DNA from: Candidatus Gastranaerophilales bacterium
GTDB lineage: Bacteria; Cyanobacteriota; Vampirovibrionia; Gastranaerophilales; Gastranaerophilaceae
Assembly: GCA_944326475.1 (NCBI GenBank)
Contig: CALVEC010000008.1
Coordinates: forward strand, 22,160 to 86,159
Direction of reading: 5' to 3'
Length of the DNA stretch: 64,000 bases
Shown here: positions 50,737 to 59,581 of the stretch, one piece after another
Numbering within the stretch: position 1 is the stretch's first letter
Layout: every line of letters begins with the position of its first letter
The notes under the pieces: generated by a model
The model's input: the letters and a program-made list of their open reading frames with translations, nothing else
What the model was told of the DNA's origin: nothing
Database searches by the model: none
Translations under genes and position numbers: made by a program

Positions 50737-52686
50737 ATGTCTAAAATTCAGGTAAGTTTACCCGACAACTCAAAAATTGAACTGGAATCAGGCTGCAGTG
50801 CGCTTGAACTCGCAAAACAAATCAGCGAAGGCCTTGCAAAAAATGCCGTTGCAGCTAAAATTAACGGAGAACTGAAGGATATACGAACGACCCTGAATGA
50901 CGGCGACAACGTGCAAATATTGACATCAAAAGACCCGGAAGCCTTGTACGTATTGCGCCACTCAACTTCTCACATCATGGCTCAGGCTGTTATTGCGCTT
51001 TTCCCGCAGGCAAAGCTTGCAATAGGTCCGGCTATTGAGAACGGATTTTATTATGACTTTGACTTAGACGGACATACTTTTGTTGAAGATGACTTAAGAA
51101 GAATAGAAGAAAAAATGGAGGAGATTGTAAAACAAAATCTCTATTTTGAAAAATATATTATACCTGATGCCGATGCACAAATCGCGGAATTTAAATCACA
51201 GGGCGAGATTTACAAAGCAGAACTTCTTGAAGAACACAAACACCACAATCCGACTCTGTATCTTACAAAAGACAACAGCGGAAATTCTCTGTTTAATGAC
51301 CTTTGTGCAGGTCCTCACCTCCAAAACACCTCATTTATTAAAGCTTTTAAATTATTAAAAGTTGCAGGTGCATATTGGAGAGGCAACGCCAAAAACAAAA
51401 TGCTCCAGAGAATTTATGCTACTGCATTCTGGACAAAAGATGATTTAAAAGCGTATTTAACAATGCTCGAAGAAGCTGAAAAAAGAGACCACAGAAAACT
51501 CGGCACCCAGCTAGACCTGTTTTCGACAAGAGATGAACTCGGCGCAGGGCTTGTTTTGTGGCACCCGAATCTCGCAGTTGTCAGAGAAGAAATTGAAAAT
51601 TACTGGAGAACAGAACACAGAAAACGCGGTTATGTCATTGTTAACACCCCGCATATTGCAAAATCAAAACTCTGGGAAATATCCGGGCATGCTGACCATT
51701 ACAGAGAAAATATGTTCTTTATCCAGAAAGAAGAAGACAGCGAGGAACAGTTTATCCTGAAACCGATGAACTGCCCGTTCCATATCCTTATATATCAGGC
51801 AAACAGACATTCTTACAGGTCATTGCCTCTCAGAATGGCGGAACTCGGAACTGTTTACAGAAAAGAGCATTCAGGTGCATTAGGCGGTTTGACACGCGTT
51901 CAAGGCTTCACACAGGACGATGCGCATATCTTCTGCACCCCCGAACAGCTCGTTGATGAAATAAATCAGATTATAGATTTTGTTGCAGATACAATGGCTA
52001 TTTTCAAAATGCAATTTGAAGTCGAACTCTCAACCCGCCCTGAAAGCTATATCGGCGAGATTGAAAACTGGAACAAGGCGGAAGCGGGACTAAAAGAAGC
52101 AATGGAACGCCGCGGCATGAAATATGAAATAAATGAAGGCGACGGCGCGTTTTACGGTCCTAAAATCGACTTTAAAGTAAAAGACGCTATCGGCAGAACA
52201 TGGCAATGTGCAACAATCCAGCTTGACTTCAATCTGCCCGAAAGATTTGACCTGAAATATCAGGATAAAGACGGTCAGATGAAGACACCGCTTATGCTTC
52301 ACAGAGTTATATTCGGCTCTATGGAAAGATTCCACGGAATCCTTATTGAGCACTATGCCGGCGCATTCCCGTTGTGGCTGGCTCCTACGCAGGTTGCAAT
52401 CGTTCCGATTTCAAACGACAAACACCTCGACTACGCAGAAGAAGTTTATAAAAAACTCCGTGAAGCCGGTATCAGAGTAAGCCTTGACGACCGTTCCGAA
52501 AGTATGAACTACAAAATAAGAGAAGCTTTGCAAAACAAAAAAGTGCCTTACGTTGCTGTAATTGGAGATAAGGAAATCGAAACAGGAACAATCGCAATCA
52601 GAAAACGCGGCAAAGGTCCTGTCGGCACACTGAAAACTGATGAGTTCAGAGATGCACTGCTTGCTGAAATAAAAGACAGAGTTTAG
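50737..52686 (+). CDS. thrS: Threonyl-tRNA synthetase
   Basis: 649 residues, full length. Domains in order: TGS (1-62), the second editing domain with HSTSHIMAQAV (HxxxH, from ~73) and CAGPHL (Cys and His of the editing site), the class II catalytic core with MNCPFHILIY (zinc Cys), FRKEHSG-like TVYRKEHSGALGGLTRVQ and IDFKVKDAIGRTWQCATIQLD, and the C-terminal anticodon-binding domain from ~540. Charges tRNA-Thr and hydrolyses mischarged Ser. AGAGAGGAAG precedes the ATG; a promoter and a terminator frame it as a single-gene unit. Confidence 0.97.
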   Translation: MSKIQVSLPDNSKIELESGCSALELAKQISEGLAKNAVAAKINGELKDIRTTLNDGDNVQILTSKDPEALYVLRHSTSHIMAQAVIALFPQAKLAIGPAIENGFYYDFDLDGHTFVEDDLRRIEEKMEEIVKQNLYFEKYIIPDADAQIAEFKSQGEIYKAELLEEHKHHNPTLYLTKDNSGNSLFNDLCAGPHLQNTSFIKAFKLLKVAGAYWRGNAKNKMLQRIYATAFWTKDDLKAYLTMLEEAEKRDHRKLGTQLDLFSTRDELGAGLVLWHPNLAVVREEIENYWRTEHRKRGYVIVNTPHIAKSKLWEISGHADHYRENMFFIQKEEDSEEQFILKPMNCPFHILIYQANRHSYRSLPLRMAELGTVYRKEHSGALGGLTRVQGFTQDDAHIFCTPEQLVDEINQIIDFVADTMAIFKMQFEVELSTRPESYIGEIENWNKAEAGLKEAMERRGMKYEINEGDGAFYGPKIDFKVKDAIGRTWQCATIQLDFNLPERFDLKYQDKDGQMKTPLMLHRVIFGSMERFHGILIEHYAGAFPLWLAPTQVAIVPISNDKHLDYAEEVYKKLREAGIRVSLDDRSESMNYKIREALQNKKVPYVAVIGDKEIETGTIAIRKRGKGPVGTLKTDEFRDALLAEIKDRV

Positions 52687-52687
52687 T

Positions 52688-52717
52688 AAAAATCCCCTCA
52701 TTTGAGGGGATTTTTTT
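52688..52717 (+). terminator. Rho-independent terminator of thrS
   Basis: AAATCCCCTCA-TT-TGAGGGGATTT followed by Ts, two bases after the thrS stop codon. Confidence 0.9.
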
Positions 52718-52754
52718 ATGTTTTTGCAACTATTACGATAAAAAATTAAAATTG

Positions 52755-52789
52755 TTGATTTTTTTTTAAAACCATTAGATAATATTGGC
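52755..52789 (+). promoter_or_regulatory. Promoter for a probable leaderless mRNA (TPR gene)
   Basis: TTGATT (52755-52760), 17-bp spacer, GATAAT (52778-52783), then only six bases before the ATG at 52790. Transcription would start at or next to the start codon, and no Shine-Dalgarno is present. Confidence 0.55.
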
Positions 52790-54775
52790 ATGAAACGGAG
52801 AGTTATTGCAGCACTAACTATATTACTGGCACTCCAGCCGATAGTATCCGACGCAAAGATGAGCGACGATGCTTACAAAATGTTTCAAAATGCAAATGCG
52901 CTGGAGAAACAGAACAAATACCTTGAAGCGGTTGACCAGCTTAAAAGCGCGCTTGAACTTTCGCCGGACGAGGCTATTTTGTACATAAAACTCGGCGGAA
53001 TGTACTCAGAAATCGGAGACTGGAACAATGCGCTGGTTGCATATAAAAAGGCAATAAAGCTAAAACCCAATGATGCCGTGGTTTACATCAGTATAGGCAA
53101 CATATTGCAGCAGCAAAACGATTATGACAATGCGTTTATGGCTTACAGTCAGGCTCTCACAATTTTCCCGGAATACAAATACAATTACCTGAACCTTGCG
53201 AATGTTAAAGCGCTGCAAGGTGACAATATTGAAGCAATCCAGTATTTTAAAACATTTTTAGGTTATTATCCGGACAACACCGAGGCAAGAGAGAATCTTG
53301 CGTCGATTTATATGCGTCTGGACAAATACCAGGACGCGGCAGACGAGTATGCTGTTTTATACACAAAAAATCCGGCAACTTTTAAAGAATACTCAAACTA
53401 CGGACTTGCAATGCTGAAATCCGGAGATTATCCCAATGCGGCAGAAATGCTGAAATGCGCCATTAAAGAAGACCCCAATGACTACACAGCGCACGGAAAC
53501 CTGGCTATAGCTTATGTAAAACTCCAAAAAGAGGAACTTGCTCTCATTGAGTTCAGAAAAGCGTTTGAAATAAAACCGGATTTACATTCTTTAAAATTTG
53601 ACTACGCAAATCTGCTTGCTGATATGGGAAAAACGCAGGATGCAATAGAAAATTACAACGAATACCTGACGTACTACCCTAAAGACGAGATGGCATATTT
53701 TAATCTCGGCATTGTTTACCAGAAAACAGAGCAGTACAACAAAGCTATAGTTTCCTACAACAAAGCGCTTGCTCTTGCGCCTGAGAATGAAGATGTAAAA
53801 CGGGAGCTTGCCCGCTGTTACCATCTCAACAAGAATTACACTGACGCAATACGCGTATACGACGAGCTTCTTGTAAAACACAAAGACGACTATAATCTTT
53901 TATTCAATAAGGCGATAGCTCTGCACGCAACCGGAAGCTACGAACCCGCAATTGCTATTTATAAAAATTTGTATACCCAAAAGCCGGAAGAAAAAGTTAA
54001 AGAATACCTTTCAAAAGCGTATATTGCACAAGGCAACGCTCTTGCGGACGAAAAGAACCAGCGAAAAGCAATAAGCAGCTATGAACAAGCGGTTGAACTG
54101 GATACGAACGATGTAAACGCAAGAAGACTGATTGCAAAATCATATGACGAACTCGGAATAAAAACAAAAGCTATTGAGCAATACGAGCGTGCAATGGAAA
54201 TTGATCCGGAAAACAAAACGGTGATTGTTGACTATGCAAACACCCTGTCAAAATACGACAGAATAGAAGAAGCACAGGCGGCATTCAACAAGGTTATAGC
54301 AATGGATGAAACAGTGTTCGACGCGCATGCCGGACTTGCTGACACTTATGTAAAAGAGAAAAAGCTTGATGACGCTATCACTGAGTACAGCAAGGCTATA
54401 TCGCTGAACCCCAAAGACACTGCGACTCTGATAAAACTCGGAAATATTTACAAAGAAAAGAAATACACAGATATTGCGCTTCAATATTATGAAAAAGCAC
54501 TTGATATCAATTACAAAAATACAGACGCGCTCTACAATGCAGCTTTATGTCATGCAGAATTGAACAATCTCGCAAAATCAAAGGAACTGCTGGAAAAAGT
54601 TCTTACGATTGACCCGAAATACTCTTATGCTTACTACGCTCTGGCGATTGCTTATGAAAAAGAAAAGAATATTGAAGCGGCAATTGAAAATTATCAAAAG
54701 TTTTTAGAGCTTTCTAATGACAGCGCTCTTAAAGCGGAAATTAAAGCAAAAATAAATTACCTGAAATCAAAGTAG
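52790..54775 (+). CDS. Secreted TPR-repeat protein
   Basis: 661 residues. A Sec signal peptide (RRVIAALTILLALQPIVSDA) is followed by about 17 tetratricopeptide repeats filling the whole chain. Typical units are AVDQLKSALELSPDEAILYI, ALVAYKKAIKLKPNDAVVYI, AIVSYNKALALAPENEDVK and ALQYYEKALDINYKNTDAL. Such solenoids act as protein-docking scaffolds; a periplasmic location is inferred. It heads a three-gene unit with a small secreted protein and a YkgJ-like protein. Partners are unknown. Confidence 0.88.
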   Translation: MKRRVIAALTILLALQPIVSDAKMSDDAYKMFQNANALEKQNKYLEAVDQLKSALELSPDEAILYIKLGGMYSEIGDWNNALVAYKKAIKLKPNDAVVYISIGNILQQQNDYDNAFMAYSQALTIFPEYKYNYLNLANVKALQGDNIEAIQYFKTFLGYYPDNTEARENLASIYMRLDKYQDAADEYAVLYTKNPATFKEYSNYGLAMLKSGDYPNAAEMLKCAIKEDPNDYTAHGNLAIAYVKLQKEELALIEFRKAFEIKPDLHSLKFDYANLLADMGKTQDAIENYNEYLTYYPKDEMAYFNLGIVYQKTEQYNKAIVSYNKALALAPENEDVKRELARCYHLNKNYTDAIRVYDELLVKHKDDYNLLFNKAIALHATGSYEPAIAIYKNLYTQKPEEKVKEYLSKAYIAQGNALADEKNQRKAISSYEQAVELDTNDVNARRLIAKSYDELGIKTKAIEQYERAMEIDPENKTVIVDYANTLSKYDRIEEAQAAFNKVIAMDETVFDAHAGLADTYVKEKKLDDAITEYSKAISLNPKDTATLIKLGNIYKEKKYTDIALQYYEKALDINYKNTDALYNAALCHAELNNLAKSKELLEKVLTIDPKYSYAYYALAIAYEKEKNIEAAIENYQKFLELSNDSALKAEIKAKINYLKSK

Positions 54776-54784
54776 CGAGGGGTT

Positions 54785-55192
54785 ATGTCTCTCGGGTCGG
54801 TTGTAAAAATGTCGTTATCATTCGTTCTTGCAGCTTTTGGCTGCGGGGATAAACCGCTTTTGCTCTTTAACACACAGCCGATTACTCCGGCAACTATAAA
54901 CCAGCCTGCAAGACATTTCAGGGTTGGAGAACCCGTACACTACGCCCTGATAAACCCCAAAGGTTTTAAAAGCGATTACATCCGTGTTCAAGTGATAAAA
55001 AAAGAAGAAAAAACAGCACACTGGGGCTATTCGATATACTGGGCAAAAGACTACAAAATCGATTCAACACAGGATACTTACATTAACTATGTTGTCATAA
55101 ACCGCCCCGGATATTATTTTATGCAGATTTATGGCTTTAACGATTTTGACAGGGTAATTGCGAGAAACGATTTCTGGGTACGCGATAAATGA
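54785..55192 (+). CDS. Small exported hypothetical protein, possible lipoprotein
   Basis: 135 residues. The N-terminus VVKMSLSFVLAAFGCGDK looks like an export signal; Cys in AFGC could be a weak lipobox. The body reads as a beta-sandwich (RVGEPVHYALINPKGFKSD, YIRVQVIKKEE, DTYINYVVINRPGYYFMQIY). GAGGGG precedes the ATG, 9 nt after the TPR gene. Its last four bases overlap the start of the YkgJ-like gene. Not recognised. Confidence 0.75.
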   Translation: MSLGSVVKMSLSFVLAAFGCGDKPLLLFNTQPITPATINQPARHFRVGEPVHYALINPKGFKSDYIRVQVIKKEEKTAHWGYSIYWAKDYKIDSTQDTYINYVVINRPGYYFMQIYGFNDFDRVIARNDFWVRDK

Positions 55193-55608
55193 AAAAAGTT
55201 ATCCAATTCTTAAAATTTTATTTATCAAAACTACACTCCTCAAAGTATGTTGTGAAAGGGAAGTGCAGAATGTGCGGTGTGTGCTGCAGAAATATAGTGT
55301 TTTACATAAAAGACGAGAGCGTAAAAACACCGGAAGAATTTGACCGCATGAAAAAGTTCAACAAAGCCTATAACAACTTTTCTATCTCGGGCAGAAAAGC
55401 GGACGGAACACTTCTTTTTCGCTGCAATTCACTAACGGAAGACGGAAAATGCAGGGATTACCTTTTTCGTTCAATATACTGCAGACTGTATCCGAATCTG
55501 GGCACAAAAATTCTCTCCGGAAAATATGAAACATTCGACGGCTGCGGGTACAATATTGAAGTTAATAAAAAATTCAAAACATATTTGACGAAAAAATCAA
55601 AGAATTAA
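55189..55608 (+). CDS. YkgJ-family cysteine cluster protein
   Basis: 139 residues. Cysteines are arranged as KGKCRMCGVCC near residues 25-34, then FRCNSL, GKCRDYL and YCRLYP, with a last Cys in FDGCGYNI; this matches the CxxCxxCC cluster of YkgJ/UPF0153 proteins, thought to bind zinc or an iron-sulfur cluster. Function in the family is unsettled. Start overlaps the upstream gene (ATGA). It converges on the nucleotidase gene with only 3 bp between stops. Confidence 0.85.
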   Translation: MKKVIQFLKFYLSKLHSSKYVVKGKCRMCGVCCRNIVFYIKDESVKTPEEFDRMKKFNKAYNNFSISGRKADGTLLFRCNSLTEDGKCRDYLFRSIYCRLYPNLGTKILSGKYETFDGCGYNIEVNKKFKTYLTKKSKN

Positions 55609-55611
55609 GTC

Positions 55612-57156
55612 TCAGGACTCTTTAATAATTCTGCCTGTTTTTTCTATAGAAATCGGCTGGTTGTTAAAAGACGCAATGTAATCTCTGAATATATCCGTTT
55701 CTGTCCTGTCGCATTTTGAGACTATTTTTTCAGGCGCATTAAGTACAGCCAGCCCTTCGGTACCTCCGCCGAGAAAAGAATTATAAGCAACGGTATAGAA
55801 CTTATCGGATGACGGATTGTCAGAGTTCAATTTTTCTTCCGTACCGTCGTCGTTAACAAGAAATACATCCTTAACTTTGTTATCTTTACCGATTGTGTAA
55901 CGCAGTCCCGAGACCTGCAAAGCTCCGGTTCTGTTATACTTTCCGGCAGCTTCAATTGCTCCGTTCAGAGCCGTTATAATATCTTTTTCACTTAATTTGT
56001 AGGTAAACACGTCGTTGTAGTACGGGAGTATATCCATAACCTGACGGTCCGTGATTTGTCCTTCCGGCATGCTGTATCTCATTGTGCCGAGGTTGTTAAA
56101 CACAATTTGTGCGCCTGTATATTTTTTGTAGCCGTCACAGAGAAACGAATTGAGCGGTGATTCTTCCAGAACATACTCGGGCAGGGCTTTTACGGAGTGA
56201 GCCATTGTGCCGATAACTTTAGGTGCGCCGAGATACATGTTTTCAATCATTTTTACAACAAGGCTCTGCGGGTTGTTATCTATATTTTTAACTTCATATT
56301 TTGCCTTATCAATAATGCCGTTTTTGTACTCCACATCGAGATATCCGACATAATGACCGTTTTTAAAAGCCTGTGTCAAAATAACCGGCTCGCCGCGTTT
56401 TGAAATGAAATAATTTTTTCCGGGCACAATACCGTCCAACAGCGTATGAGAATGTCCGCCGTTTACAATATCGACCCCTGCAACATTTTTTATCAATTCC
56501 ACATCAGCGTCATAACCCATGTGAGAAATCACGTGAATAATTTTTACACCCTGAGCTTCAAGCTTATTAACCTCCTCCTGTACAGCTTTAATTGTTTCAT
56601 TCAACGGCAAAACGTCAATGTCAGTGCTGTTGTCTTTACACTGTTTGTTCAATCTGTTTTTTAAGTCGCACGGAATAAGTCCGATATACCCGATTTTTAC
56701 ACCGTTTTCATCAACAACGTGCGATTTTGCAAGCCTGCCTGCATCGATATCATCCTGAAATTCACTTCCGGTTTTTGGAACAAGATTAAGCGCAAGTGTT
56801 TTGAATTTAGCATTATCAAGCATTTTAGAATAACCCTTGCTGCCGAAAAAGTCCCATTCATGGTTGCCCGGAGAACGAACCGGCGCAATCTCGTTCGTTA
56901 TAGCAACAATAGCTCTGTTTTTTTGCTCATGTGCACCGACAGAAGCATCCCCTGCGTCTACAACATTTCTTATAACCCCCTGCGGTTTTGACGAAACAAA
57001 ACGGTCAACCTCTGTTTTTAGTCTTGAAAGAGCAGGAAGGTTTCCGTGTACATCATTGTATGCAAGAGTTTGAATACGGACATCACCGCTATTCGACTGC
57101 TTTTGCGACGGCTTGCCCGGATTATATTTGAATTGGTTAAAAAGATTTATGTGCAT
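55612..57156 (-). CDS. UshA-like 5'-nucleotidase/metallophosphoesterase without Sec signal
   Basis: 514 residues. The N-terminal calcineurin-like domain (about 25-280) has the metal motifs YNDVHGNLPAL, VVDAGDASVGA, SPGNHEWDFF, ISHMGYDAD and NGGHSHTLLDG. The C-terminal 5'-nucleotidase domain (about 300-510) has FNNLGTMRYSMPEGQIT and the aromatic YNSFLGGGTEGL. Homologues hydrolyse nucleotides or UDP-sugars in the periplasm, but here the chain opens with a polar leader (MHINLFNQFKYNPGKPSQKQ) containing a Gln-Phe-Lys motif instead of a signal peptide. Location is therefore uncertain. No clear Shine-Dalgarno. Confidence 0.88.
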   Translation of the reverse strand: MHINLFNQFKYNPGKPSQKQSNSGDVRIQTLAYNDVHGNLPALSRLKTEVDRFVSSKPQGVIRNVVDAGDASVGAHEQKNRAIVAITNEIAPVRSPGNHEWDFFGSKGYSKMLDNAKFKTLALNLVPKTGSEFQDDIDAGRLAKSHVVDENGVKIGYIGLIPCDLKNRLNKQCKDNSTDIDVLPLNETIKAVQEEVNKLEAQGVKIIHVISHMGYDADVELIKNVAGVDIVNGGHSHTLLDGIVPGKNYFISKRGEPVILTQAFKNGHYVGYLDVEYKNGIIDKAKYEVKNIDNNPQSLVVKMIENMYLGAPKVIGTMAHSVKALPEYVLEESPLNSFLCDGYKKYTGAQIVFNNLGTMRYSMPEGQITDRQVMDILPYYNDVFTYKLSEKDIITALNGAIEAAGKYNRTGALQVSGLRYTIGKDNKVKDVFLVNDDGTEEKLNSDNPSSDKFYTVAYNSFLGGGTEGLAVLNAPEKIVSKCDRTETDIFRDYIASFNNQPISIEKTGRIIKES

Positions 57157-57314
57157 AATATTTATCCATCATCTGATTATACTTGCACAAAAGACGTAAA
57201 GATTTTTATTTGCCATAATATAAAGATTTGTTTACAAAATTTCAAATATTGTAAATTTGTGGAGAGCAAATGTTTTTATTAAGATAAGGTTAATTATATT
57301 TTCAGGTAGGTAAA

Positions 57315-58592
57315 ATGACAACAGGAATCACAGGTTACAATCCTAATTCGACAATCTATAACGGTTTAAAAGCAGTAGCCGCAAATCACTCTAACGATGT
57401 CGGAAATTTAGTCAAATTTGTTCAGGGCGAGCCAATGCAAGGCGTTCAGGACGCTACTTTAGGTTCGACTGTCTTGTGGACATTACCGGCAATGACAGTA
57501 TTTGGCGGGGTAAAAGGTGTACCCTGGCTTGTTCAAAACAGACACGACCTGAAAGGTGCGGCAGCAGCACTTAGAACAGAAGCGCTTGCAGCCAACGGAA
57601 AAAATATACCAAAGAATTTTGCAACAGGATTAACAGACTATACAACAAAACTTTTTAAAGGCTTGACACCGGCTGAAAAAGCAGCACTCGCAGCAAAGCC
57701 CAGAAGCTGGTTCGGTAAAATGCTCGATATGATTCCGGGATATAAAAAACTCAGACCGACAGGTTTTGGTCAGGCAATGGGACGTTCGGGCGCCGGATTT
57801 ATGATTGCGGCAGAAGGTCTTATGAGCACATTTACGGAAGTAGTTCCCGCATTCCAGCAGGGCGGTGCAAAATCAGGCTTTAAACAGATTGCAAAATCCG
57901 GAACAAAAGTCGCAGCAAACGCAGCAGGATGGATTGCAGGCGAAGCAATAGGTTCTGCCGCCGGTATGGCAATCGGAACTGCTATTTGCCCCGGAGTCGG
58001 CACCGCAATCGGCAAATTCGTAGGCGGTTTCTTAGGCGGTGCAATTGCTTGCCACTTCGCAGGAAAAGCAGCAACAAAGCTTACAGGAAAATCAGAAACA
58101 GAATTGCTTAAAGAAAAACAGTTCGCAGACCAAACAGCTCAGGTTGAAAACGATGCCGCCGCAAAAAATCAGCTTGCACAAGAATCCATTGCTTATGCAA
58201 ATGAAATACTAAAAGTTGACCCGAACAACAAAGAAGCTCTCGCAGCACTTGCGTCAGCCAATAACATATTGCAGGAACAGCAAACAGCACAGAATACGGA
58301 AGCACCTGCTGCTCAGCCGAAAGGCGGGCAACCCGCAGCCATGCCTGAATATCCGACACAAAATACAATAGCGCAAGCTTTGCCCTTCGTGCCTGTTGTT
58401 CCCGGATTTGACGGCAGCAAATACGATATGAACATTTACAATCAAATGAGACAAAACGCTTCTTTCTTCAATCCGACGGCACAAGTAACAGATGCCCAAC
58501 TACAGCAGGCAGCCGCACGTGCACTGCAAATAACGGCACCGCAGCAAAACCCTGTCACACCGGGTCAGCCGCAAGAACAACCCGCTGCTTAA
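57315..58592 (+). CDS. Glycine/alanine-rich hypothetical protein with hydrophobic core
   Basis: 425 residues. AGGTAGG precedes the ATG. The start (TTGITGYNPNSTIYNGLKAV) is polar with no signal peptide. Residues ~155-260 are Gly/Ala-rich and hydrophobic (AGWIAGEAIGSAAGMAIGTA, GKFVGGFLGGAIACHFAG), with GxxxG spacing like a glycine zipper, and could insert into a membrane. The last 150 residues are Gln/Ala/Pro-rich and disordered. Single-gene unit followed by a terminator-like hairpin. Not recognised. Confidence 0.75.
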   Translation: MTTGITGYNPNSTIYNGLKAVAANHSNDVGNLVKFVQGEPMQGVQDATLGSTVLWTLPAMTVFGGVKGVPWLVQNRHDLKGAAAALRTEALAANGKNIPKNFATGLTDYTTKLFKGLTPAEKAALAAKPRSWFGKMLDMIPGYKKLRPTGFGQAMGRSGAGFMIAAEGLMSTFTEVVPAFQQGGAKSGFKQIAKSGTKVAANAAGWIAGEAIGSAAGMAIGTAICPGVGTAIGKFVGGFLGGAIACHFAGKAATKLTGKSETELLKEKQFADQTAQVENDAAAKNQLAQESIAYANEILKVDPNNKEALAALASANNILQEQQTAQNTEAPAAQPKGGQPAAMPEYPTQNTIAQALPFVPVVPGFDGSKYDMNIYNQMRQNASFFNPTAQVTDAQLQQAAARALQITAPQQNPVTPGQPQEQPAA

Positions 58593-58625
58593 TAATTTAA
58601 TAATTTCATATATAGAACGCGTTTA

Positions 58626-58658
58626 AAAAGGATATTTCATAGAATGAAATATCCTTTT
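58626..58658 (+). terminator. Hairpin terminator after the glycine-rich gene
   Basis: AAAAGGATATTTCAT pairs perfectly with ATGAAATATCCTTTT around a three-base loop. The 15-bp stem ends in its own T-run. Confidence 0.8.
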
Positions 58659-58672
58659 ACCGTGTTTAAAGG

Positions 58673-58708
58673 TTGCAAATACCGGTTTAAATATCTATAA
58701 TTATTGTA
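58673..58708 (+). promoter_or_regulatory. Promoter for a probable leaderless mRNA (ABC permease operon)
   Basis: TTGCAA (58673-58678), exactly 17 bp, perfect TATAAT (58696-58701), then seven bases and the ATG at 58709. The expected start of transcription coincides with the start codon, and there is no Shine-Dalgarno. Confidence 0.7.
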
Positions 58709-59581
58709 ATGTATAAGTATTATAAAAAATATGTACCGTATTTGTTTCTCATACCGGCAGGAGTCATACTGATTCTGTTCTTTTTTATACCGTTTTTTGA
58801 AACAATAATCCTCAGTTTTTTTGATTACAATACGAATATTTACCACCCGCAGTTTGTGTCTTTAGCAAACTACACGGCACTTTTAAAGTCTCCGGTTTTT
58901 TACAAAGTATTGATAAACACTTTTATTTATATGGTGGTTGCAGTGCCGCTTCTTGCAATAATTCCGCTTGTTCTTGCAATTATGCTTAACCAAAAAATCA
59001 AAGGCATAACTCTTTACAAGATTTTGATTTATCTGCCGGTAATAGTATCTATAGTTGTTGCGGCGATTGCGTTTAAATGGCTTTATGCCCAGCAGGGAAT
59101 TTTAAATTACATACTGGAAGTTTTTCACCTTCCAACTCTCGGATGGCTTACAGACCCGAATGTTTCCCTGTATTCTGTCATTATTGTTACCGTATGGAAG
59201 GGCATAGGCTACTACATGATGATTTACCTGTCAGCGTTGATGAGTGTGCCAAAAGACTTGTATGAAGCGTGCGATGTGGACGGTGCAAACGTCTTAACAA
59301 AACACTTAACGGTAACAATACCTCATCTCATGCCGACGGTAGGGCTTGTTACCACTATATCCTGCATTTCTGCAATGAAAGTATTTGCTGAAATTTATGT
59401 AATGACAAAAGGCGGTCCGCTTGATTCTTCAAAAACAATCGTATACTACATTTACGAACGTGCTTTTGAGAATCTTGACTTAGGTATAGCCTCGGCAGCC
59501 TCAGTGTTACTGCTCGTCATAGTGCTTGTGATTTCCGTTTTTAATTTTGTATTTTTTGAAAGAAAGAGGTACCAGCTCTGA
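58709..59581 (+). CDS. Carbohydrate ABC transporter permease (MalF/UgpA type)
   Basis: 290 residues with six membrane helices; the first (FLIPAGVILILFFFIPFFET) is typical of the family. The EAA loop that contacts the ATPase reads YEACDVDGANVLTKHLTVTI. The late ASAASVLLLVIVLVISVFNF is the last helix. It imports a sugar or glycerol-phosphate-like solute. Its last base overlaps the partner permease. No binding protein or ATPase gene is nearby, so a shared ATPase encoded elsewhere is inferred. Confidence 0.92.
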   Translation: MYKYYKKYVPYLFLIPAGVILILFFFIPFFETIILSFFDYNTNIYHPQFVSLANYTALLKSPVFYKVLINTFIYMVVAVPLLAIIPLVLAIMLNQKIKGITLYKILIYLPVIVSIVVAAIAFKWLYAQQGILNYILEVFHLPTLGWLTDPNVSLYSVIIVTVWKGIGYYMMIYLSALMSVPKDLYEACDVDGANVLTKHLTVTIPHLMPTVGLVTTISCISAMKVFAEIYVMTKGGPLDSSKTIVYYIYERAFENLDLGIASAASVLLLVIVLVISVFNFVFFERKRYQL

